This document shows, piece by piece, positions 1-9,100 of a stretch of 64,000 bases of DNA. The stretch lies in contig CAIMWO010000061.1 of the NCBI GenBank assembly GCA_903845195.1, forward strand, positions 18,796-82,795. Reading direction: 5' to 3'. This stretch comes from an uncultured Phycisphaerales bacterium. GTDB taxonomy: Bacteria > Planctomycetota > Phycisphaerae > WQYP01. Each line of letters opens with the position of its first letter. Position 1 is the first letter of the stretch. Made by a program: the position numbers and the translations under genes. The notes beneath the pieces were generated by a model. The model was not told the origin of the DNA. It saw nothing but the letters and a program-made list of their open reading frames with translations, and did not search any database.

Positions 1-3000
1 GTATCCGGATTGTTCCATACGACGAATCCCCCGACATCCTTCCCCACACCCCGCATGACTTCACGCACATACGCATCCCAATCGTCCAAGTCGTCCGGCA
101 CCAGAAAAATATCGACCGCATGGCCGATGTCCCGCTGCCGGCGCGAAAATGCCCCGACCTTCATCTGCTCATGCCCCACGCCCGCCGCCCAGTAAGCCGA
201 GTAGCCCAGCAGAACATAAGGTTCGCCGCCGGCCGCCTTCACCGGCTGCGTGCGCGTGCGAATGGTGTCGAGCTGTAAATTCCCCGGAAAATGCTCCACC
301 CAGTCCCAGTCTTCATCAACGAACGCAAACCGATCGTGCAATGCCCCGCGCAGCTTCCACGGATCCTTCAGTGCCCCGGCCACTTCCGAGCCCAGGAAAG
401 GCGAAACGTCGCCAATGATCACATCATCATTCGTCGCGGCAGTCTCGATATCGCCCCTCTTCAGCGCAACCCGAAGTTTGTAAGCCCCAGCCGGCGCATG
501 CTCGACCAGCGCCAATTCCTCTTGCGTGCCCGGGGCCAGTTCGACCGTCCGCTTAAGACCGCCCACGACCACGCCGCGCCAGTCCGTCATTCCGCCGGTG
601 AGTTCCGCTTTGACTGCCCCCTTCAAATCATAGTTCGCAACTCTGATCTTCACCGGGTCGCCCGGCCGCAGAACATTGGATTCCCCGGCCCGCTCCACCA
701 CCAACCCCATCCTCTGATTCGCCGGCAACTGCGTCGTCACCTGCACGTCATCCACGTACACCGTTCCCGACGCCACGCCCGCATCCGCACCCAGCACGCA
801 CAAATGCAGTCCGAGAGGATAATTGGGCGTAAACGGCGAAGCTCCAATGTCGGATTTGTAGTTACTCTGGGGAACAGGAAGCTTAAACGTCAGTTTCTTC
901 CATCCGGAAAAATCAATCTTCACCGCATTGGCCAGCGGTCCCTCCGTGGATCGCCCCAGAAACATATTCCATTGCCCCTGCGGAGCGCCTTTGACGATGC
1001 CGCGGCGATCGCCGATCAGCGGGTAAAACAACGCCCCCGAGTTGTCGCCGTACACCCACATGGAAACTTCCGTGGGAACCCCCGGCAGCGACGGATCGAT
1101 CGATACCAGACGCTGTGGCAGTTTAGATTTGTCCCATTCAATCGCCAGCGATTGCTTCCCGGAATGCGCCTGCGCCGTCGAGGTCATCGCCAGTGGCTGG
1201 GCATTAAACACCCCCGCCGCCTGCAGTCCGACATAGCCCCGCACCAATTCAAAATCAGCAAACGGCACCAAGCTATCCGGACGCGAAATCATGATCTCAC
1301 GGGAAGTCGATACCGAAACATCGCGCGCATCCGACGCCACCACCTGAAGCTTGAACGGCCCGTCGCGCGCCGCCAGCGCCGCAGCACTCTGGGCCAAAGG
1401 AATCGTAAACGTCTTCGCTTCCTTCGCGGCAATCTCTAAATCGACATTTCCGCTCGCAGCAATCGCATCATTGCGATCGAGAACCGCCCACGTCGCCTTC
1501 ACCTTCCGCGTCCCCGTGTACCAGGAGTTCTGAATAGTCGCCGTGGCATTGGCCGCCGGCTGATAACAAAGCGACGGATCGTCATAACCAACCTGCACGG
1601 AAAGCGCCCCGGAAGCCGGCAGTTGCGTCTCCACGTACACCGAACCGATCAGCACCTCCCCGCTCTGCGAACCGGATGGCCCCGGCGTAACGTGGAATGC
1701 CGTCAGTTCCAGCGGATAGTCCAGATCATAAGTGGAGCCGCGGGACGTGTTCTTCCCGATGCCATTCCCCGGCAGTTCCACCGTGAAATAGCGCCAGTCC
1801 GTAAAATCCAGCCTGCACAGCGGCATGTCCGCGGTGATTCTCCGCCACCCGCCGGGCCAGAATTCAACGCCGTCTGTGTAATCGAGCACCAGGGCCGATA
1901 GCAGCGCGCCCGACCCGTCCCCCTTCACCCACACGCCCATGCGATACGCATTCCCCGGCAAGTACCGGTCGACGCCCGACCATGCCAACCCATGACCGTT
2001 CCACGCCAGCTTCATCGCATACTTGCCCCGCGGCATCGAATCGCCAACTTGCTCCTGGGCAGAATCGCCAACCTCCACGCGCTCGATCCGCGCACTGGTC
2101 TGCGTCACCGCCGTGAATCGCTGACCCTCCGCATGCGCCCACTCCTGCCAGTTGTGCGTGTGCATCGGAAATCTGTCCGGCAGTCCCGCGGTAAACCAGC
2201 GCCCCGTGACATTCGAAAAATCGTCGAACAGACAAGTCGAGTTGCCCATCACCACCGTCCGCTCGACCTTTCCCGCCACCTCTGAAAAATCCGTCGACAG
2301 CACGTCCAAACTGACTTTGAACGGAGGCAGAAACGCATCGAGATTATCTGCTTTGGCCGAGAATTCGATTTCTTTTCCTTCGCCCGGTCCCAGTTCCAGC
2401 GGCAGGTCGCGATCCACCACCAGGTTTTCATTGCGATCCATCACCGTCATCCGCGCCCGCACTTTTCCCCCCGTCGCCCCAAACGTTCGCACATCAACGC
2501 TCATCGCAATATCCGCACTGAACGGCCGCACCGTCTTGCCGATAAGCTCCGCAGTAAACGTAGCCGTGGGTGGATTGGCCGCCGGAACCACGCGAAGATC
2601 ATCGAGAAAAATTGCCCCGTCGAGTTTCCCCCCGGCCCCCGCGGAAATCTGAATGCCATCAAGCCAGATGGCCCGACCCGCAGGAATCGCCCTCGCGTCC
2701 AGCGATACTTCCTTCCACTGATCGAAATCCAGTTTCACCGGCGGCACACGCAGCTCCTGTTGCTGCTCCAAACTACGCCGCCCTTCCCCGTCCGCTTTCA
2801 CGGCCGCATGCCGCAGCGTCAACTGCAGTTCATTTCCCGATCCGTCACCCTTGATCCAAAGCTTCAAAGTCCCCGCAGCCGGGACGATGAGGCGATTGTC
2901 CGGCAGATTCAGCGATCCGCTGCGCGAACCGGGGTTCAGGTGATAGCTGAGCTTGCCCGATGCCAGCCCGACCTTCGGCGCAGTCCGATCCGGCTCGATC

Positions 3001-3131
3001 GAAATCATGGCATTGCCGGGCAGCGGCGAAGAAAAATTGTCGATCAGGTAGTACGACTCCGCGCGCACGATTGCCGGCAGACACAGAATTCCAAGTGCCG
3101 CAAGGAGCCATTGGCGACGGTGGGAATTCAT
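1..3131 (-). CDS. Secreted modular carbohydrate-active protein, C-terminus cut by window edge
   Basis: The frame is open from an ATG at 3131 to the window edge, about 1043 residues. Residues 1-25 form a signal peptide (basic start, LLAALGILCLPAIVRA). Three sandwich modules follow, each carrying the signature LWIKGDGSGN, VWVKGDGSGA or MWVYGDNSGA, as in CBM11-like modules attached to polysaccharide-active enzymes. From about residue 900 a TIM-barrel-like domain begins (YVLLGYSAYWAAG, then WDAYVREV), resembling GH39/GH5-type clan-A hydrolases. The visible sequence ends VVWNNPD, where these enzymes normally have WNEPD, so the expected acid/base Glu is Asn at residue 1041. The start overlaps the stop of the giant upstream gene by ATGA, so the two are probably translationally coupled. 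The role is inferred as binding or modifying extracellular polysaccharide; the catalytic half lies outside the window. Confidence 0.75.
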   Translation of the reverse strand, partial: MNSHRRQWLLAALGILCLPAIVRAESYYLIDNFSSPLPGNAMISIEPDRTAPKVGLASGKLSYHLNPGSRSGSLNLPDNRLIVPAAGTLKLWIKGDGSGNELQLTLRHAAVKADGEGRRSLEQQQELRVPPVKLDFDQWKEVSLDARAIPAGRAIWLDGIQISAGAGGKLDGAIFLDDLRVVPAANPPTATFTAELIGKTVRPFSADIAMSVDVRTFGATGGKVRARMTVMDRNENLVVDRDLPLELGPGEGKEIEFSAKADNLDAFLPPFKVSLDVLSTDFSEVAGKVERTVVMGNSTCLFDDFSNVTGRWFTAGLPDRFPMHTHNWQEWAHAEGQRFTAVTQTSARIERVEVGDSAQEQVGDSMPRGKYAMKLAWNGHGLAWSGVDRYLPGNAYRMGVWVKGDGSGALLSALVLDYTDGVEFWPGGWRRITADMPLCRLDFTDWRYFTVELPGNGIGKNTSRGSTYDLDYPLELTAFHVTPGPSGSQSGEVLIGSVYVETQLPASGALSVQVGYDDPSLCYQPAANATATIQNSWYTGTRKVKATWAVLDRNDAIAASGNVDLEIAAKEAKTFTIPLAQSAAALAARDGPFKLQVVASDARDVSVSTSREIMISRPDSLVPFADFELVRGYVGLQAAGVFNAQPLAMTSTAQAHSGKQSLAIEWDKSKLPQRLVSIDPSLPGVPTEVSMWVYGDNSGALFYPLIGDRRGIVKGAPQGQWNMFLGRSTEGPLANAVKIDFSGWKKLTFKLPVPQSNYKSDIGASPFTPNYPLGLHLCVLGADAGVASGTVYVDDVQVTTQLPANQRMGLVVERAGESNVLRPGDPVKIRVANYDLKGAVKAELTGGMTDWRGVVVGGLKRTVELAPGTQEELALVEHAPAGAYKLRVALKRGDIETAATNDDVIIGDVSPFLGSEVAGALKDPWKLRGALHDRFAFVDEDWDWVEHFPGNLQLDTIRTRTQPVKAAGGEPYVLLGYSAYWAAGVGHEQMKVGAFSRRQRDIGHAVDIFLVPDDLDDWDAYVREVMRGVGKDVGGFVVWNNPD

Positions 3132-6100
3132 TTTGCACTCCTGTTCGGCCGGGCGGGTCTGCGCGCGGGCTGGGCTTTCGCCGGTGGCGTCGCACCATCT
3201 GTCTGCGGCCGCCAAAGACGAACCGGTCCGTTGTAGGTCACAAACGTGCGGTTATTGATGGTGGCGACCGAAACCTCTGAACCGATCAGGCACAGCGCAT
3301 CGCCGTACTTCAAAACCGCCGTAACCTGGCCGCTGGCCGGGCTCGTAAAACGCTCATCCGCCTGGCCATCCGCTCGCCGCAGAACGCGCAGCCCACCCGC
3401 AGTGGGCACCAGAAGCTGCGTATCCGTCGCGACCGGTTGTCCCGTGATTCGCGTATCAAGCGTGCGTTTCCAGGTTACCGCCCCATCGGCTGAAACCAGG
3501 GCAATCGTGCCCTGCTCCGTCGCGAACACGATGCCGTCTTCAGTGACCACCGGGCACATCGAAATGTAGCCATCGAGCCCCGGCGTGTTCTTCCAGAGCG
3601 CGTTGCCGGTGGCAGCGTCAAAACAATGCATTGTGCCGGACTCATCACCCAGGTACACGCGATTGTTTGCCACTGCCGGGCTGGATCGCGTGAATCTGGC
3701 GATGGGCGATTTCCACAGCGGCAAACCCGCCTGCGCATCGATTGCGTAAAGATAGCCGTCGAAAGAACTGGCAAACACGCGATTTCCCGCTAGCGCCGGC
3801 GCCGAACGCACCTTGTCGCCCGTGGCAAACTCCCAGATGAGCGTGCCCGAATCCACGTCCAGCTTGTAGACCTTGCCATCATCCGACCCCACGAAGACAT
3901 CATCGCCCGAAGGAGTCGGCGAAGAATAAACGCGGCCGCCCGTGGCAAACTGCCACAGCGCGCTCCCGTCATTGCCGATAGCATACACTTTCTGATCCGC
4001 CGATCCGACCAGCAGACGCCCGGCAAAACGCGCCGGCGTCGACGTCGGCGTCACCGACGCCAGCGACCAGTGGTTCGCGAATTCAAACGCCCGCACCTTG
4101 GCATCGGCCGCCGGAATCTTCAGCGCCTGAATCCCGCCCCAGGCCTGACCATAGGTGAAAAGCCCGTCGGCAACCGTCGGCCCCACAGAATACGCCGGCG
4201 CATCGTTGCCCGCGTTTGAGATCTCCGCGTACGTACCGACCGCATCCCCCGAAAGCGTGACCGGCACATGCGCCGGGGTCCCCATGAACATCGGCACCGC
4301 GTCGGGATCGCTCGTAAAGGACTTGGTGCTGCCGGAAACCTCCGGCCCCCCCAGCGGCCCATACACTTCAATCTCGGTCATGCATTCCTGGTGCGCCGAA
4401 TGATAGCCCGACAGAATCTTGAGCACATCCGTATAGATGGGCTCGGGAAAATGAATCACGATGAAGCGCCGCGTGTTCCCCCTAACCAGCGCCACATCAT
4501 TGGGAAGCTTGGTCTTGAGATCATTGCTGAGAATCGAAAGGGTGTGGTAGACGTTGTCCGGCGTGGCGTCGTTCAGGTACAGCACGATGTGCGACACCCA
4601 CGACGGCTTGGTGAACACGACCGAAAAACCCATGTTGTCCGGCTGATACGACCACACCGGGCCGACATCATCGAGCCGCCCGTTCTGCAGGTACGCCTGC
4701 TCCTGCGTCCAGATGATCGACGTGTTGGCCTCGCCCGTGCGCATGCCCACGACGTGGTTGCGGCCGCGCAGCGTGTCCGTCAGCGCTCGCGGAATGCGGT
4801 CATATTGAAAGCGGTAATCGCGCACAAACGTCGGCTCGATCGCGGCAAGCTCCGCGTTGGCCAGAAGATTGGGGGACGGAAAACGAATCGGCCGCAGCGA
4901 CACATGGTCCACCCGCGCCGCCCCGCCCTCGGTTTCAAACCCGACGTCCAGCGTATCGGTATCCGGCAAGGACTTGACCGCCTGCCGTCCAAAAAGCCAT
5001 TTGCCGACCTGCCCCTGGTGCGCCGAAAACTTGCACGCATCGAGCGTATCCTGCTTGCCTGACGAAACGTTCGCCCCCGCGATGAGCTTCGTTTCTTCGC
5101 TATCCACTTGATAATAGAACTCGAGAAGATACGTAGCCGACGGAATGATCCGCCGCTGCACGCGCTGCGTCACCAGTTGACCCGGCGTGAGCTGCAGCGC
5201 CGCTTTGCCCGAAAACGCCGGCCCTGCAATCGTCGGCTTGCCACCGGAAACGGCCCACGCATCCGCCGTCTCAAAATCCGTATTGACCAGTTGCTCGATG
5301 CCCATCCGGAAAACTTTGTCGTAATCACCCGGCGCGTCGATCGCCGTGGGTAGATAATCGGGCGTCGAATCGATATCGCGCCGCACGCCCGCTGCTACAT
5401 AAGCCGGATAGTCGGCGCTGGGCAGCTCCTTCAGGGACCGCACGTTGGAAGCCCACACACGCTTGCCGGAAAGATCAAGCTTGATCAACTCGCCGTTATT
5501 GCATCCTGCGATCAGCCCGTCCGTGGTGCCTTGCAATATTCCTTGGAAGGGAAGCTGATACCGCCAAAGCGATTTGCCGTCGGCCAGACTGATGCAATCC
5601 ACGAGACCGTCGACCGTCTGCCGGTAAATTCGCGACTCGTCCGCAGCCAACACGTCCAGCGACGGTATGCACACCAGGTCCGACACCGCCCGAAGCTTGG
5701 TATGCTCTTGAACATCCCGGCGAATAAATCCGCTGACGGTCTTTTCCAGCGTCAAACCGTCCCGCAGGTAATCGGGCTTGACCGGCCCCATCGGACCGAG
5801 GTGATTATCGTCAAAGAGCGGCCCGCTTACGTCGCGGCCACCGCCGCACCAGACATACGGCTGCGGCGAATCCGCATTCCAATACACACCCCAATTGCCG
5901 GCTTTCCGAAACAGTCCTGGATCTTCGCTGTTTTCGAAAAGCACTTGCCCCGTCCGCGCATCCAGCACTTTGGGAACGTGCCGCCAGAATGGGGTCGGAT
6001 TACCGCGATGTTCCGGATCGGGAGTCGACCCCGCGATGATTTCCTCCGAGCAGGCAATCCTGCCCCCGTCCGGAGAAATCGCAAACTCACCCAGTTGCAG

Positions 6101-9100
6101 CGTGTGGCTAAAAGCCGCGGCCAGACCCTGCTCGGCTTCCTTCGGGTACGCCGCAATCGCGGCCGCCCGATCGAAGAACCACATCTTCTGCCCATCAAAC
6201 GAAACCGCCAGAAGCCCCGATCGCCCCTGGATCAGCAATTGCCGCAGTGGCGTGTTGATGCGTATCCGGCATTCCGTGTCGTGCGCCCCCTCCCAGAATC
6301 CGCCATATCCGTGCCCATCCTGCCATTCCGTCGCCGCAAATTTCTTGAGCACCTTCCCTGTGGAGGAATCTATCAGGAACGCAAAGAATCCACGCGACGT
6401 CGCCGCGATGATGCGCTTGCCGGAGTCGTAGAACTTCGCGCAATAGACATTTTGCTCGGGCAGGTAAGTCTTCCATAGCAACTTGCCATCCGCCCCAAAG
6501 CAGAAAAGATTCTCACCGTACCCGCGGCTGCCTGCCAAAATGCGACCGGTGGCAGGATCGAGATCGATCGTACGGAACTGCTCGCGATTTGCCAGAACGC
6601 TGGCAAACGACTGCGGCGCAGCGGCCGAGCCGGTGACGGTCGTGAGTTGGGCCTTTGGGTCCGGTTCCGCCTTGGTCAGTGGAAGATGTACCGGCGTATC
6701 AGCATCTGCACTCGGCGACAGAACCGCATCAATTCCGCGGCCTAACCCGGCCTCATCAAACGACAGAATCGTCAGCGTATCGAACACCGAAGAAAAACCC
6801 CGCGGCGTCCAGTCCACCAGGCACCGGCCCGGTCCGGGAAAATTCGCCGAAACCGGCTCGACCAGCGCATCACGCCGGATCAACGCTTCGATCAGCCGAT
6901 TCTCATAACGCTTGCCCATCAAGATCATCGGTGCATCGACAAAAATGCCCGGCTCCACCACTTCCCCACGCCACAGTCGCGTGCCGTCGAGCACCGGCGG
7001 CTGGGCATCAAAGCCGCCGGCAAGATGCGTCACGTCGGCAACACGTACAATCTTCGCCTCCCGCCCCGCCGCCGCCAGCGCCTTCTGCAGACGCTCCGCC
7101 TGCGCCCGAACCCACGGCTGCTCGTCATCCAGCGCAATCACCAACGGAGTCTTCGCCGCCAGAAACGCACGAACCTGCGCCGCATCATGCATGCGGACCG
7201 CCCGCTCATCGAGCGTCGCCAGCGCCGGCGCCCCTGCAACTATCTCAAACGGCGCCTCGGCGACCGTCCCCGCAATGAGTTCCTTCACCCGAAGTTTCCA
7301 CGTCCCCACCGGCACGTTCACCGGAATTCGATACGCCCCGTGATATTCCGGCGCACCGACACGGAAAACTTCATAGAAAGTCTTCCCTGCCGCATCGACC
7401 ACCGTGATCTGCAGCGGAAATCCCGCATCGATCCCCTGCCCCTTCGCATCCTGCACCGCGATTTGATATGTCAGATCCGTTCCCGCCGCCAGCCGCGGCA
7501 CACACCCGATCGCCACGCGTCCAATCGCCGCAGGAAGAAACGCGAGAATCTTCCCCGGATAGTCCCGCATGTCCGCCCGAACCGTCATCCACTCGCCATC
7601 TGTCTTCACGTCCAGCGGTTTGTTTTCCAGCATGTCGTAGCAAAACGCCGGACGCTTCGGAAACCGTAGCGTCGGAACATCCGGCGCCTGATACAGCGTC
7701 TTGCTCAGGCCCGCAAATCCCACCGGCGCAAAATTCGGTAGAATCATGTACTGCCCATCCCGGCACTTCAGCCAGTCGGGCCCGACCAGCATGTTGTGCT
7801 CCGCCGCCGGAAGGCAATACCGCGGCAACGTCTCGCGCATCAGCTTCGTCATCTCCTGCGTCTGATCGAACACCATCGTGAACTCGTAGTCTTCGTAACG
7901 CGGAAATGACCCGCCGATCTTCTGATCGTACTCGTCGAGTTCCGAATCCAGACGCACAATGCGTTCCACCGGCAGCTTGCTCGACCGCTCCACAATCACC
8001 GTCTTGCCCGCATCCACCAGCCGCCGAAGTTGCGCCAGCAAGTCCGGCGAAACTTCATCCTCGTACGCAATGCCCGGCACAAAAATCACCTGGTAATCCA
8101 TCCCCTTGCCCGCCCGCACCTGATGGTCGTAAAGGAAATCCGCCGGGAATCCCGCCCGGGCACATGCCACCCACAGCCCCTCGCATTGCATCGCCAGATT
8201 GTTCGGCTTGCGCCCCGCCACCCAGGCCGCCTCGCGCGAATAGAAAATGGCCACCTTCTGATACCCGCGCTGCGACGCAACAAACAAATCGCCGTAAGGC
8301 GTGCACAGTTTCCCCGCGATATTCTGCAGATTCGCCCTGTCCTCCTCCGTGAAATAACTGAATCCCTCCACTTTTTGCGACAGCCCAAAAAACGCCTGCC
8401 GCAGCACGTGATCGCCAAATGCGCTCGGTGCATGATTCGAGTGCAACTGCGTCCAGACCGGAATGTCATCGCGGATGCGCAGGATGTCCGCCATCATCGG
8501 CGCAAACACCGGCCGATCGCCCGACCCCCCATCCTTGTACATCACGCACACCGCGGTATCGAGCGAAGCGAAAACGTCCGGCGCTGTCCCGTTCACCGCC
8601 AGGCTCGCCCCGTTGTGCCCCCACGCACGGAACTGCGTCCAGTTCTGCGACCACGGCGCCAACTGCTTCGTGATCCACGCCATCCGGTCGGAAAATACCC
8701 GCCAATCCGCATCCTGATGCGCCGCCCACGTGCGATAAAGCTGCAAATCCTCAAACCGCCGCTGGCCCACCGGACGCGAAGTGAAACGGTCGAATGCCTT
8801 GAGTGCATCCGAAGAGGTCAGCCCCGGATGCGCCTCCCGGTAACTCATCTCCTGCGCTTTAAAAAACGAAGCCAGCACCCACGGCGGCGCATCATTGTCC
8901 CCGGAGTCATAAAGCTCATCATAAAGACAAACCCCCGAAAACCCCGGCGAAAACCGCATCGACGCCGTCTCCAGCGCACTATATCGCTGGCACGCATCCA
9001 GAACGCGCTGCCCTCGCGGCAACATCGCATCGTGCTGCGTAAACAAGTCCTCGTAGAACCGCAGGTTGTGTCGCACCATTTCGCCCAAAAATCGATCGCG

